DNA of 64,000 bases from Nitrosomonas ureae (GCF_900108305.1 NZ_FNUX01000001.1:1-64000); one strand, 5' to 3'; numbered from the stretch's first letter, positions 38,224 to 48,245 are shown. Translations and numbers: made by a program. Notes: generated by a model not told the origin, from the sequence alone.

Positions 38224-38997
38224 TCAGGAACCTAGAATCACCTGACGCTTCCGTAGATCATCCAACACTTCCATTCCGCCGCGGATAACGATATCGGGTT
38301 GCACATGATTCAGCTCAATGGCTATTTGTTGCAGCAATATCCGTACAGATTTATGCTCATTGCTGCTGATCAACTGCAACAAACGTGCTGTCACTAAGTT
38401 AATTTCCATGAAATGTACCTCAAAACCGGCATCTCGATAAACAATCAAATGTGTTTGCATTGCTCCGGGTACATGGGGTTGAAAATCCGGATTGATTTTG
38501 TGCACCGGAAAGTGATAATTCAATGGCCAGGCTAACGGAGAAATCGCCGGAATGGCATCAAGAAATTCGCTTTCTGGAATTGTTTTTTCTTCTCCTGCCT
38601 GTTCATCCAATATTGAAAGCGCTAATTCAACCCACTCATAATGAGCCAATTCCAGAATGAAGGGTGGGTCGTCTGGCTGCGCCATGCGTTCCTGTTCCAG
38701 GTATTTAAGAAATTCTCGCGGCATCTCCGGAAACAATGGCGTATGCGACAAGTGATTGGCGAAATAATCCCGGATCATTGCATGCCATTGTTTATCCGGA
38801 ATGATTTGACGTAATACCGGGAAGCTGTTGGCGATAAAACTCTCTACGTTGTTATAGAACAGTTCACAGTATATTTTCATGCGCCGTTCTTCGACTGCTT
38901 CAGGGCACGGATTGCTTTCCGGATTGCGGATATGCGCCGCAAAAACGTATTGCTGCCGCATAAACTCAGGATAATCAACCGTGTTGTAGATAGTCAC
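38224..38997 (-). CDS. bufC: BufC/HvfC-type DUF2063 partner protein
   Basis: A protein of about 257 aa. The N-terminal DUF2063 domain (about 15-105) has the family pattern [29 protein letters not shown] and [20 protein letters not shown] in parts, followed by a C-terminal domain to the end. In bufferin/Hvf systems this protein partners the MNIO enzyme and helps present the precursor peptide. The start is uncertain: a GTG at 38997 overlaps bufB by 23 bp, and an ATG at 38961 lies 13 bp after the bufB stop. It is the last gene of the bufA-bufB-bufC run. Confidence 0.85.
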   Translation of the reverse strand: MTIYNTVDYPEFMRQQYVFAAHIRNPESNPCPEAVEERRMKIYCELFYNNVESFIANSFPVLRQIIPDKQWHAMIRDYFANHLSHTPLFPEMPREFLKYLEQERMAQPDDPPFILELAHYEWVELALSILDEQAGEEKTIPESEFLDAIPAISPLAWPLNYHFPVHKINPDFQPHVPGAMQTHLIVYRDAGFEVHFMEINLVTARLLQLISSNEHKSVRILLQQIAIELNHVQPDIVIRGGMEVLDDLRKRQVILGS

Positions 38998-39832
38998 TGG
39001 ATCGCGCCGACCATTTTGACTGTAATGAGTGGATAATATCCACTTCTTGCAACAATTCTGCCAGCGGTGGCAGATTAAAATCCCGCTCCAGCAAAGTAGG
39101 AATGACGCCAAAATGCTGATAGGCTTTCTCGAGTAACCGCCAGACCGGATCGATCACATCCGCGCCATGCGTATCGACAATCAGGTCTTCCGCCTCCTGA
39201 TAATGCCCGGCAACATGAATATAACGGATGCGCTCAGTTGGTAATGCCCGCAAAAACGCTTCGGCATCGTAACGATGATTGATGCTATTGACATAAATAT
39301 TATTCACATCAAGCAATAGATCGCAATCGGCCTCCTGCAGCACGGCATTCAAGAAATCAATCTCTTCCATCCGTTTACCGGGCGCCGCGTAGTAGGAAAC
39401 ATTTTCCACTGCAATGCGCTGCTCAAGAATGTTTTGTACATAACGGATACGGCCCGCTACATAATGCACCGCTTCCTCGGTAAAAGGTATCGGCATCAAA
39501 TCATACAGATGCCCGTCGTCACTACAATAACTAAGATGTTCGCTGTAATAACGGATACGGTGCTCTTTAAAGAATCTTTTCAAACGCTGCAGAAAAGCTT
39601 CATCCAATGGTAACGGCCCACCGATTGAAAGTGATAATCCATGGCAGATAAAAGGAAATTTCTCAGTCAGTTCGTGCAGCTTCTTCCCGTAGCGTCCGCC
39701 GACACTTATCCAATTTTCTGGCGCAACCTCCCAGAAATCCACCTGATGTGGAGTTTGATCTGCCAGCGAATCTGTCATCGATCGCCGCAGACCAAGACCT
39801 ACGCCATGAACAGGATAAAGATTTCCGCTCAT
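38975..39832 (-). CDS. bufB: MNIO (DUF692) peptide-modifying iron oxygenase
   Basis: A 285-aa TIM-barrel multinuclear non-heme iron oxygenase. The candidate metal ligands lie in [60 protein letters not shown] and [11 protein letters not shown], in the usual family order. Members modify cysteines in small precursor peptides; HvfB/BufB convert Cys in EGKCG motifs to a heterocycle-thioamide that binds copper. It starts 10 bp after the stop of bufA, which has two such motifs, and the partner bufC follows. Function as BufB is inferred from this context. Confidence 0.92.
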   Translation of the reverse strand: MSGNLYPVHGVGLGLRRSMTDSLADQTPHQVDFWEVAPENWISVGGRYGKKLHELTEKFPFICHGLSLSIGGPLPLDEAFLQRLKRFFKEHRIRYYSEHLSYCSDDGHLYDLMPIPFTEEAVHYVAGRIRYVQNILEQRIAVENVSYYAAPGKRMEEIDFLNAVLQEADCDLLLDVNNIYVNSINHRYDAEAFLRALPTERIRYIHVAGHYQEAEDLIVDTHGADVIDPVWRLLEKAYQHFGVIPTLLERDFNLPPLAELLQEVDIIHSLQSKWSARSSDYLQHG

Positions 39833-39842
39833 GGATTCAACT

Positions 39843-40157
39843 TCACTTACCTTCTTGCTCAGCTTTCTTATCGCCGTCTTTACCTTCCGTATCTTGCTTC
39901 ATTTCTTTCTTGCTGCCACATTTACCTTCGCCACACTTTCCCTCCATATCCTTTTTCATTTCACCCTTGCTGTCAGCCTTTCCTTCTTGCCCAGCTTTCT
40001 TTGCACTGTCTCCATATGCCAGCATATAACCACTGGAAAGCTCACTTATTGCGAACGGATTAGCATGCGTCTCAGCAGTCAGGTTGGTTGTTGCCAAACT
40101 GGTGACTAATGCTGCACCTAAAGCAATTGAAACAGGTTTAATGATTTTTTTAGACAT
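39843..40157 (-). CDS. bufA: Bufferin/HvfA-type RiPP precursor with two EGKCG motifs
   Basis: A 104-aa small exported protein. A signal peptide (about 1-29; [19 protein letters not shown]) is followed by a low-complexity Lys/Glu/Gly-rich mature part. Two adjacent motifs [10 protein letters not shown] (residues 72-81) hold C75 and C80, the only cysteines. Such motifs are the sites changed by MNIO enzymes in HvfA/bufferins. The start at 40157 has GAGGAG 7 nt upstream. Known relatives often carry more EGKCG copies, so this is a minimal version with a long charged tail. Copper binding in the periplasm is the expected role. Confidence 0.85.
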   Translation of the reverse strand: MSKKIIKPVSIALGAALVTSLATTNLTAETHANPFAISELSSGYMLAYGDSAKKAGQEGKADSKGEMKKDMEGKCGEGKCGSKKEMKQDTEGKDGDKKAEQEGK

Positions 40158-40209
40158 TGTTTTCTCCTCATAAAAAGACAAATAAGATTGGATCATAATA
40201 ATAACCGCA

Positions 40210-40224
40210 AATTGTTAAACAATT
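40210..40224. promoter_or_regulatory. 15-bp perfect dyad between divergent genes
   Basis: AATTGTT-A-AACAATT is a perfect dyad in the 166-bp gap between bufA (minus) and the membrane-anchored unknown (plus). It lies about 53 bp before the bufA start, near where a -35 region could fall. No T-run follows on either side that would make it a terminator. It is a candidate operator for one or both genes. Confidence 0.4.
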
Positions 40225-40323
40225 GCTGATTTCTTTGTTGCTTTTTTTGCTTGCGGCTCTCTGTTAAACTCAGCGCTTCAATAAATACTATAAGAATATG
40301 CTTGACAATCTAAGGAGATTTGA

Positions 40324-41049
40324 ATGTTTAACAAACCCAACCAGATGATTTTTTACATCAATGTATTGATCATTGTTTTTGGTGCGTTGGTTGCACTGTT
40401 TACCCCATTTTTCGTTGTTGGATTAATTTTTGCGCTTTGTGCAGCGCTGCTAATTTTTGATCAATTCAGACAAAACAAATCTGCTTTTACCATTTCAGAT
40501 TTAAAAAAAATATTAACTGTTCATGATGATGGCGGCAATAAAGCAACATTGACACAAACCCAAAAGACAACCGCATGTCATGTCGACAATTCAGAATACT
40601 GGTTTAAAAATATCCGCGCCATTGGGAGTATCAGTCATTTCAGAATCAACGATGAACAACCGGATAACCAACAAAAAGAAAACGGGAACTATCATGTATG
40701 CATGAGAATTCCACCCGAATTGAAATTAATCAATGGCTCCGATCTGACACTAATCTGCGAATATCAAGATGCTTTTACACAAAGCGAGGGTACGCTTTCG
40801 CATGTGATTGATGATGACACACAACATCTGCACATGACAGTACAACTGCCTGAAGGTCGCGCAGTTTCTACTGCCCGTTTTTTCTGTAAGCATGATGGCA
40901 AAGAGGAAGCTTTATTGCCTCCGGTTATAACGGGGCAAACAAAAATTGCAGCTGACGTTAAGAACCCTAAATTGGGCACGGAATACTGCTTACAATGGAA
41001 TTGGGCCGAACCCGGTTTGTTAAAGAAATTAGGCGGTTTTTTTAAATAG
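40324..41049 (+). CDS. Membrane-anchored protein, unknown
   Basis: A 241-aa protein with two N-terminal membrane helices (about 8-26 and 28-46) and a soluble beta-rich domain (about 60-241). It has several cysteines (for example in TTACHVDNSEYWF, ICEYQDAF, FFCKHDGKEE, EYCLQWNWAEPG). I recognise no family. The start has AAGGAGAT 5 nt upstream, a strong site. It is divergent from the bufABC run across a dyad, which may mean shared regulation but does not prove shared function. Confidence 0.65.
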   Translation: MFNKPNQMIFYINVLIIVFGALVALFTPFFVVGLIFALCAALLIFDQFRQNKSAFTISDLKKILTVHDDGGNKATLTQTQKTTACHVDNSEYWFKNIRAIGSISHFRINDEQPDNQQKENGNYHVCMRIPPELKLINGSDLTLICEYQDAFTQSEGTLSHVIDDDTQHLHMTVQLPEGRAVSTARFFCKHDGKEEALLPPVITGQTKIAADVKNPKLGTEYCLQWNWAEPGLLKKLGGFFK

Positions 41050-41154
41050 TTGCTCTCGTTAATAAACTTAACAATTAATAGAATTTAGATAATACAAATT
41101 TAATGATACTGTGCGCCTTCTTTCCCGCTGTCGAAACAAGAACCAAATACCCCA

Positions 41155-42693
41155 TTGAATTTACTTAAAGCTCTCGCTGCGGTCAGTAGCATGACCTTCG
41201 TATCGCGCATTCTCGGTTTTGTGCGCGACATCATGATTGCTCGGATTTTTGGAGCTGGAATGGCAACAGATGCTTTCTTTGTCGCCTTCCGGATTCCTAA
41301 CCTGTTAAGGCGATTATTTGCCGAAGGCGCATTTTCCCAAGCGTTCGTTCCAATCCTTGCGGAATACAAGAACACCCGAACACCCGAAGAAACTCGCGAG
41401 TTGATTGATCATATCACCATGCTTTTGGGCATCACGCTGTTTGTTGTCACGCTGATAGGGATCGCGGCAGCGCCATTCATCATCTATGTCAGCGCACCAG
41501 GGTTTTCTACTGACCCGGAGAAATTCAATCTAACCGTTGAATTACTGCAAATCACATTTCCTTACATTTTATTTATTTCCCTGGTCGCGTTAGCAGGTGG
41601 CATACTCAATACTTATGGCAGGTTTAATGTACCTGCGATCACACCCGCATTATTAAATTTGTCATTTATCGGATGCGCATTGTGGCTCGCGCCGCTTATC
41701 GATCCACCGGTTCTTGCACTAGCCTGGGCGGTTTTTATTGGTGGCGCCCTACAACTCATATTCCAGATACCATTCCTGTTGCGCCTCAAATTACTACCAC
41801 GCATCCGTTTCCAGAGCCGGGATACGGGTGCCTGGCGTGTAATAAAGCTCATGGGGCCCGCAGTTTTCGGTGTATCGGTCAGCCAAATCAGTCTTCTGAT
41901 CAATACTATATTTGCTTCTTTACTGATTACAGGCAGCGTATCCTGGCTTTATTATGCCGATCGCTTAATGGAATTCCCCGCTGGCCTGTTAGGCGTCGCT
42001 TTAGGTACCATTCTGCTGCCATCCTTGGCGCGGCATTACAATAACAATAGCACAGAAGAATATTCCCGTTTGCTTGATTGGGGCTTAAGGATGACGATGC
42101 TCCTGACCTTGCCTGCGGCACTGGCACTGGCATTACTGGCAACACCTTTAATTACAACACTTTTTTATCATGGCGCCTTTACTGAACACGATGTATGGAT
42201 GACACGTGAAGCATTAATTGCCTACAGCATTGGATTACTCGGATTAATTCTGGTCAAGGTCCTCGCACCAGGATTTTATGCGCGCCAGAACATCAAAACA
42301 CCTGTAAAAATCGCCGTTATCACGCTGATTGCCACACAACTGATGAATCTTGCCTTTATCATCCCATTCAAACATGCCGGGCTTGCATTAGCCATTGGGC
42401 TGGGCGCTTGCATTAATGCGGGCCTTCTGTACTATAAATTATGCAGCCACAAAATCTATCAGCCGCAACCCGGATGGCGTAATTTCTTTCTAAAAATATT
42501 GATTGCCCTGGCAAGTATGGGAGTTATTTTATGGTTTATGGCGGGCACCGACGCTTCCTGGTTTACAGATTCTACAACGGTCCGCATCGCCCGGTTAAGC
42601 GGGGTAATAATTATGGGTGCTTCAAGCTACTTTGCCGTTTTGTGGTTGTTGGGGTTCCGCATAAAAGATTTTACAAAACAACAAGCTATATAA
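41155..42693 (+). CDS. murJ: Lipid II flippase MurJ
   Basis: A 512-aa MOP-family inner-membrane protein that flips lipid II for peptidoglycan synthesis. About 14 membrane helices are seen. The N-terminus has the family signature [19 protein letters not shown], then [20 protein letters not shown] with conserved Arg residues and [20 protein letters not shown]. The start is a TTG at 41155; no ATG lies before the conserved N-terminus. The rpsT gene, a frequent divergent neighbour in betaproteobacteria, is not here. Confidence 0.95.
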   Translation: MNLLKALAAVSSMTFVSRILGFVRDIMIARIFGAGMATDAFFVAFRIPNLLRRLFAEGAFSQAFVPILAEYKNTRTPEETRELIDHITMLLGITLFVVTLIGIAAAPFIIYVSAPGFSTDPEKFNLTVELLQITFPYILFISLVALAGGILNTYGRFNVPAITPALLNLSFIGCALWLAPLIDPPVLALAWAVFIGGALQLIFQIPFLLRLKLLPRIRFQSRDTGAWRVIKLMGPAVFGVSVSQISLLINTIFASLLITGSVSWLYYADRLMEFPAGLLGVALGTILLPSLARHYNNNSTEEYSRLLDWGLRMTMLLTLPAALALALLATPLITTLFYHGAFTEHDVWMTREALIAYSIGLLGLILVKVLAPGFYARQNIKTPVKIAVITLIATQLMNLAFIIPFKHAGLALAIGLGACINAGLLYYKLCSHKIYQPQPGWRNFFLKILIALASMGVILWFMAGTDASWFTDSTTVRIARLSGVIIMGASSYFAVLWLLGFRIKDFTKQQAI

Positions 42694-42868
42694 TACTCCA
42701 CATCCTTGCTCATATAAACATCACATCACTGACGCGAAAACAAATTTCTTGTTATTTTTCGCCATATTGATATAACTCTTGAAATTAAAACCTTATTCGT
42801 TTAACGTCTAAGCTAATCATGATCAATGGCATGATTGGATGTTTATTAGCCAACAAGGACCCAGCGAT

Positions 42869-43372
42869 ATGTTTAATTTAGGTTCCATGCTCAATTTGGG
42901 CTCCACCGACCCCGTCGTGGGCAGAGCCCATATCATAGTAGAGTATCCAGCCATCGCACTTTTCCAGTATGTCGCGGATGGTCTGTTTGAGAATTATCCG
43001 CTATGGTCTCCCGAAGTTAAAGAGCTTGAAAAAATTACCCCTGGTCCGGTACAACTGGGAACTGAGGGACGACAAGTGCGTGTTGATCAGGGACGTCGCT
43101 CAGAATCCAGATTCAAGGTTTCCACTTATGAGCCAGGTACACGTCTAACACTTCTCGGGATATCCGATCCATTCCGCTGCACGTATGAATTACAAGCCAT
43201 CCATCCTGAGCGCTCTACTAAACTGACATTTTCTTTTGAACTGCTTGAAATTTTACCGATTATGCGCCCCGTTGAAGGACTCGTCCGTGCTGCCATCAGG
43301 GATGGCGCCGAACGTACGGTACGAAACATCAAGCGTTTGACCGAGACGGAGAAATCCAAGCACACTTCTTGA
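42869..43372 (+). CDS. SRPBCC-family (Bet v 1-like) protein
   Basis: A 167-aa START/polyketide-cyclase-like fold protein: ligand-pocket strands VGRAHIIVEYPAIALFQYV, WSPEVKELEKITPG, SESRFKVSTYEPG and a long C-terminal helix. Such proteins bind or cyclise hydrophobic molecules. I chose the ATG at 42869 because AAGGA lies 9 nt upstream; an in-frame ATG at 42839 would add 10 residues. An O-methyltransferase gene follows 67 bp later, so the two may tailor one aromatic or lipid compound. Confidence 0.72.
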   Translation: MFNLGSMLNLGSTDPVVGRAHIIVEYPAIALFQYVADGLFENYPLWSPEVKELEKITPGPVQLGTEGRQVRVDQGRRSESRFKVSTYEPGTRLTLLGISDPFRCTYELQAIHPERSTKLTFSFELLEILPIMRPVEGLVRAAIRDGAERTVRNIKRLTETEKSKHTS

Positions 43373-43439
43373 CTTGAATCGCCTCAAATCATGCGGCATG
43401 ACAGCCGGAGCATCTAATAAACAAAAAAGGAGGATTTTG

Positions 43440-44474
43440 ATGGTACAAGACGCTTTTTCCAACAACCCGATACCGCGAGTTGATGATCGTCCGTTATGGG
43501 ACGTGGTCTTTGCAATTTATGGTTATCCTGCATTATTACTGGCACATCGGCTAAAAATATTTCCTCTGCTGGCGGATGGTCCGCTCGCATTAGCAGATAT
43601 TTGCAATGCACTAGACATCAAGCAACGGCCAGCAGAAGCAATTCTGACTGTAGCCACCTCATTGGGTTTCTTGTCGTTACAGGAAGGGCGTTATTCTCTG
43701 ACTGCGGTAACCGAAGAATATTTGCTGGAAACAAGCCCGAATTACTTCGGCTTTTTTTGGGATATGATGATCGATAACTATCAAGTATCTTCTTTTCCTA
43801 CACTGGAAAAAGCAATTCTTACGGATTCCCCTCAGGTATATGGCGGCGGTGATATTTTTAAATCTCATGAAGAACAGATCGAATTACTACACCGCTTCAC
43901 ACGTGGGATGCACAGCATCAGCATAACGTCAGCATTCGTTTGGCCTGAGGTCATGGATTTTTCCCAGCATCGTGTGATGCTCGATGTGGCAGGAGGCTCA
44001 GCCGCTCACTCGATTGGCGCGGCATCAAAGTTGCCGAATCTGAAAGTTATATTTCTGGATTTTCCTCAGGTATGCGAGATAGCTCAGGAATATATTAATC
44101 AGTATGGCCTGCAGGAGCGAATTAAAACACAAGCAATCAATATTTGGAGTGACCATTGGCCGACGGCTGATCTGCATTTCTTCTCAGATGTCTATCACCA
44201 CTGGATGCCGGAAAAGTCTCATTTTCTAACAGCAAAAAGCTTCAACAGCCTTGAATCCGGAGGACACATCGTGATCCATGAAATGCTCTATAACGATCAG
44301 AAAACTGGTCCTTTTGCATCCGCGGCTTTCAGTATGATAATGATGGGCTGGACTGAAGGCAAGCAGTACTCCGGCCTGGAGTTATCAACGATGCTGAAGG
44401 AGATTGGTTTCGAGGACATTCAAATCCACAAAGCCTTTGGTTACTATAGTATCGTAGTCGGCCGCAAGCCTTAA
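43440..44474 (+). CDS. SAM-dependent O-methyltransferase, hydroxyindole-OMT-like
   Basis: A 344-aa class I methyltransferase of the acetylserotonin/hydroxyneurosporene type. The N-terminal winged-helix dimerisation domain (about 15-85) is followed by the catalytic Rossmann domain. SAM motif I is MLDVAGGSAAHS (family consensus D-x-G-G-G; here A-G-G). VIFLDFPQVCEIA follows, and a catalytic His region is DVYHHWMPEKS. The start has AAAGGAGG 8 nt upstream, the strongest ribosome-binding site in this area. The acceptor is unknown; the upstream SRPBCC gene suggests an aromatic polyketide-like or quinone-like substrate. Confidence 0.82.
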   Translation: MVQDAFSNNPIPRVDDRPLWDVVFAIYGYPALLLAHRLKIFPLLADGPLALADICNALDIKQRPAEAILTVATSLGFLSLQEGRYSLTAVTEEYLLETSPNYFGFFWDMMIDNYQVSSFPTLEKAILTDSPQVYGGGDIFKSHEEQIELLHRFTRGMHSISITSAFVWPEVMDFSQHRVMLDVAGGSAAHSIGAASKLPNLKVIFLDFPQVCEIAQEYINQYGLQERIKTQAINIWSDHWPTADLHFFSDVYHHWMPEKSHFLTAKSFNSLESGGHIVIHEMLYNDQKTGPFASAAFSMIMMGWTEGKQYSGLELSTMLKEIGFEDIQIHKAFGYYSIVVGRKP

Positions 44475-44606
44475 ACTTAAATTGCGCCTATTTCACGCTT
44501 GATCTCTAATGCCATTAGGTAGCTTATTGAGATTTCCGGTCGAAAAGAAGATTATAAAGTGAGCTATTAGCATACATTACAGTCTCTTGCGTGTATTCAA
44601 GACTCA

Positions 44607-47189
44607 CTAATTAATTCCTTTAAACCCTTGGGAGATGCGGTAATATACCCGACGCACAGGAACGCCATGGCGTTCGATTACGCGATACTCAATCGCACCG
44701 GGTTGATCAAGCATTTCTTTGACATCATTGTCCGTCCATATTCTTTCTAAATGACGGCGTTTCATACCCACTTGGATGATCGGTCTATCGGTAGGATCCT
44801 GAGAAGGAAACCAGAACTCATACATGGCGCCGCTACCGCCAAACATATTACGCGAACGAATATCCAGTTTTGTATCGCCATGCGTATAAAAATATAGCGC
44901 ACTGGCGACAGACCATTTGCTCATACCCACAATGATCGGCTCTTTGTCTGTTTGCTTTCTGACTGCGGCTGCAATTTGTTCTATCTCGGCAGCAGTTTCA
45001 CGCCAGAAATAATGTTCCGTAAATAAATGATAGGGTACGCCCGGTATTCCGAGAACCACATAATGCAGCACAAAAGCATAGCCAAAGATACAGGCAATAA
45101 TGGTTAAGCGCCAGGCTGCCTGAATTCGTTTGAACAGAGGGCCCAAATAATTCGTATGAACGATCATCCAGGCGATGGTTGGCAATAGTGCAAGCCAGAT
45201 TGGCGCGGTCCAGTGAAATCGGGGCGCATCAAAAGTACTGAGTATGAAACAAACGAATGCCGGAGCACCCGTAAAAACTTGTACAAATAAATGGCGTCTG
45301 CGCTCGGAGTACTGGGACTCAGGTGGTTTAATGAAAAACAAGGCGCCTATTGCCGCAAGAAAACCAACGGGGGTTAGTAAAATGATAATGTGGGCAATGA
45401 ATAAATGAACTGCAAATTTATAGTCATCTGCTAATACCCTGCCCGATTGGAATGCAAAAGATACCCAGTCATTCTGATAGTTCCAGATAATCGTTGGAGA
45501 GAAGAGAAGCAATGCCAGTAGTGCCGCCAGATAAGGGTGAGGACGTTTCATCCAGCGGCGTGCTGCCGGATCTACGATAACAAATACCAAGGCCGCGACA
45601 CCCAACAATCCCAATGAATATTTCGACAAAAGTCCGAGACCGAACGCAACTCCCATGCCCAGCCAAGCCGTATTCTGGTGCGCAACGAGTGCACGTTCCA
45701 TGTAATACAGCGTGGCTGCCCAAGCTGCGAAGAGCGGCGCATCGGGAGTCATCAGCAGGCCGGTAGCAAATCCGACCGGCAGGATAACCAATAACAACAG
45801 CGTGCGCATTGCAGTGGATTTATCGTATAAGTTCTGGGCCAATGCGTACAAATAACCCATGGTTATCAATCCACAAAGAAGAGCGCCAATGCGAACACCG
45901 AATTCATTGTGTCCTAGAACTGATGTCCCGAGCCAGATTAACCAGGCCACTGCGGGTGGATGATCATAAAAACTAAGATCCATGTGCTGCGCATATTGCC
46001 AATAATAAGCCTCATCTGGAATGAGTTGCGCCAAGCCGAAATAAACCAGCCGCAACAATATGGCGAACAACACAATACCAATTGCCGCTGTGCGCCAACG
46101 TATTTCCAGCGATGGAGGAGCTTTCTTATTGGGAAACACATAAAAAGCCGAGCCCAAGTAATTTACGGCTGCCGTGGTAACAATAGCGGGAAAAATGGCC
46201 AACAGAGGCGGTACATGCCAAACATAAACCAGAAAAGCCAGCACCCCTCCGCGCAGTAATAACGCAAGTGCACCAACAGTTAAGAACCGGCCAAATTGAT
46301 GCCAACGTAAATAGCCTTCATGATGTTCGCGAAATGACCATTTCGAGTTAAAGGTATAATTGACAGTTGCTGCGATAAAAAAACTGACGAAGTGAGATAA
46401 AGCAAGCCCAGCCTCACGACTGATCATCCAGTGAAAAACAAAAGCATCTATTAAGACGCCTAACAATCCAACAACTGCAAAACGGCCTGCCGTATTGAGC
46501 GTGGCCGTTCCTCCGGCTAACGTGATCAAACGCTGTATATAAGCTTGCTGGTGAAATAATGATAATTTCGAAGTACCGTGTGCGCGATCGCGGAAGCAAA
46601 TCGGTATCTCTGTTACACGAATTTTTCCCTGATTAGCCATCAGCAGTTCAAGCAAAATCTTGTAACCATGAGCATGACTTGAAATATTTTTGGCTAGATT
46701 CCGGCGGAATGCAAAAAACCCGGATGTAGCATCATTCACATCACAAATAGGACGCGCTATCCAGCCACCTACACGGGATAAGAGCTGTCGATACAATGGC
46801 CAATTTTCGGTGCTACCCCCCGCAATGTAACGACTACCGACAACTACATCATGGGAATTTTCTAATATTGGCGCAACCATAGCCGGCAATTGTTCAGGCG
46901 GGTGACTAAGATCAGCATCCATAACGACAATAACGTCATTCTTGGCCGCAGCAACACCAGTGAGTATCGATACGGTCAGATCCGGTGCCTCTCGGCGTTC
47001 GATCAAACGAACACTTGATCGATTTGCCCAGTTACGTACTTTATCCGGGGTACCATCCGTCGAACCATCGTCAACAACAATTACTTCAAAAGAATCCGGA
47101 GCAAGATCCAATGCAAAGATTCGGGTTAGAAGTAAATCAATATTCTCGGATTCGTTTAGTGTAGGCACTACGATGGAAAATTGTGTCAT
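44607..47189 (-). CDS. Three-domain glycosyltransferase fusion (GT2-GtrA-GT39/ArnT-like)
   Basis: An 860-aa membrane protein with three modules. Residues 1-225 are a dolichol-phosphate-mannose-synthase-like GT2: VVPTLNESENIDLLL, VVDDGSTDGTPDKV, VMDADLSHPPEQL. Residues about 235-360 are a GtrA-like four-helix lipid-carrier flippase unit (GRFAVVGLLGVLIDAFVFHW). Residues about 375-730 are a PMT/ArnT-like GT-C transferase with DEAYYWQYA and DHPPAVAWL. The plan suggests one protein that charges a polyprenyl phosphate with sugar, flips it and transfers it outside. The acceptor is unknown, perhaps LPS or a surface glycan. It lies 46 bp after mltG. Confidence 0.88.
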   Translation of the reverse strand: MTQFSIVVPTLNESENIDLLLTRIFALDLAPDSFEVIVVDDGSTDGTPDKVRNWANRSSVRLIERREAPDLTVSILTGVAAAKNDVIVVMDADLSHPPEQLPAMVAPILENSHDVVVGSRYIAGGSTENWPLYRQLLSRVGGWIARPICDVNDATSGFFAFRRNLAKNISSHAHGYKILLELLMANQGKIRVTEIPICFRDRAHGTSKLSLFHQQAYIQRLITLAGGTATLNTAGRFAVVGLLGVLIDAFVFHWMISREAGLALSHFVSFFIAATVNYTFNSKWSFREHHEGYLRWHQFGRFLTVGALALLLRGGVLAFLVYVWHVPPLLAIFPAIVTTAAVNYLGSAFYVFPNKKAPPSLEIRWRTAAIGIVLFAILLRLVYFGLAQLIPDEAYYWQYAQHMDLSFYDHPPAVAWLIWLGTSVLGHNEFGVRIGALLCGLITMGYLYALAQNLYDKSTAMRTLLLLVILPVGFATGLLMTPDAPLFAAWAATLYYMERALVAHQNTAWLGMGVAFGLGLLSKYSLGLLGVAALVFVIVDPAARRWMKRPHPYLAALLALLLFSPTIIWNYQNDWVSFAFQSGRVLADDYKFAVHLFIAHIIILLTPVGFLAAIGALFFIKPPESQYSERRRHLFVQVFTGAPAFVCFILSTFDAPRFHWTAPIWLALLPTIAWMIVHTNYLGPLFKRIQAAWRLTIIACIFGYAFVLHYVVLGIPGVPYHLFTEHYFWRETAAEIEQIAAAVRKQTDKEPIIVGMSKWSVASALYFYTHGDTKLDIRSRNMFGGSGAMYEFWFPSQDPTDRPIIQVGMKRRHLERIWTDNDVKEMLDQPGAIEYRVIERHGVPVRRVYYRISQGFKGIN

Positions 47190-47234
47190 GTAGCTTACGG
47201 GCAAGAGTGATACTGGATTGATGGCGGCATGCTG

Positions 47235-48236
47235 TTATTTTTGTTGTTTCTGGTATTGAGTTACCGCTTTATTATGATCTGTCAAATTGGTTGAGAACTG
47301 AGATTCTCCATTACCTTTTGCAACAAAATAAAGCGCATCCGTTTCACTTGGATTAAGAGCGGCGCGGATCGAAGCAAGGCCTGGCATAGCGATGGGAGTG
47401 GGCGGCAAACCGGGGCGCGTATAAGTATTATATGCTTGATCGGTTATCAAGTCTTTCTTGCGCAAATTACCATCAAATTGTTCACCCAAACCATAAATGA
47501 TGGTTGGATCAGTTTGTAAACGCATACCTTTGCGTAACCGGTTAATAAATACACCTGCTATTTCAGCACGATCACTTTCCAGGCCGGTTTCTTTCTCTAT
47601 AATGGAAGCAAGTATAAGCGCCTCATAAGGCGTGGTTAGCGGCAATGATTCCGTACGATCCGACCAACTGTTTTGCAAGTGATTTTTCATGTTTTGATAG
47701 GCACGCTGCAAAATTTCCATATCACTACTATTTCTAACAAAATAATAGGTATCCGGAAAAAACAATCCTTCTGCAGCGGTCTCAGATGCACCGATTAAAC
47801 GTAGAATCTCTTGTTCACTTAGTCCAGCCGTAAGATTCTTAATTGCTGGATGCTCACTCAATACCTGTCTGATTTGAGCGAATGTCCACCCTTCAATGAA
47901 TCTTATTTCATTCTGTATGACATCGCCTTTGGTTAGAGTTCTTAATAATGCAGTCTGAGTAATATCTTCCGTGAATCGATAATCGCCTGCTTTGATTGCA
48001 GATTCCTGATTGTGATAGCGCGCTAATAGTATAAATGTCCATTTGTTAAGAATAACGCCGGCATCTTCCAGTTGCTGAGAGACTTGCTTCAGATTGGCGC
48101 CAGACGGAATGGCTATTTCATAAGGAATTGCAGGAAACCTGACACTTGAATGAACGTGAAGATAGAACCATGAAACAAGCAAAATGGCTATCAATGTACT
48201 AAAAAAAAGTAGGCGCTTCAGCTTTTGCATCGCCAA
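47235..48236 (-). CDS. mltG: Endolytic murein transglycosylase MltG
   Basis: A 333-aa inner-membrane enzyme that cleaves nascent glycan strands. One N-terminal helix (about 8-28) is followed by a LysM-like region (about 45-90: PSGANLKQVSQQLEDAGVIL) and the YceG catalytic domain with SIIEKETGLESDRAEIAGVF, where the Glu of EKET is catalytic by family, and DPTIIYGLGEQFDG. The start is a TTG at 48236 with AGGT 7-8 nt upstream, or an ATG at 48230. It starts 9 bp after fabF, the usual place, but pabC, tmk and holB do not follow. Confidence 0.94.
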   Translation of the reverse strand: MAMQKLKRLLFFSTLIAILLVSWFYLHVHSSVRFPAIPYEIAIPSGANLKQVSQQLEDAGVILNKWTFILLARYHNQESAIKAGDYRFTEDITQTALLRTLTKGDVIQNEIRFIEGWTFAQIRQVLSEHPAIKNLTAGLSEQEILRLIGASETAAEGLFFPDTYYFVRNSSDMEILQRAYQNMKNHLQNSWSDRTESLPLTTPYEALILASIIEKETGLESDRAEIAGVFINRLRKGMRLQTDPTIIYGLGEQFDGNLRKKDLITDQAYNTYTRPGLPPTPIAMPGLASIRAALNPSETDALYFVAKGNGESQFSTNLTDHNKAVTQYQKQQK

Positions 48237-48245
48237 TGGATAAAC

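Noticed and set aside
38975-39111. Upstream extension of bufC to 39111
   Set aside because: The added 38 residues overlap bufB out of frame and look unlike the family N-terminus.
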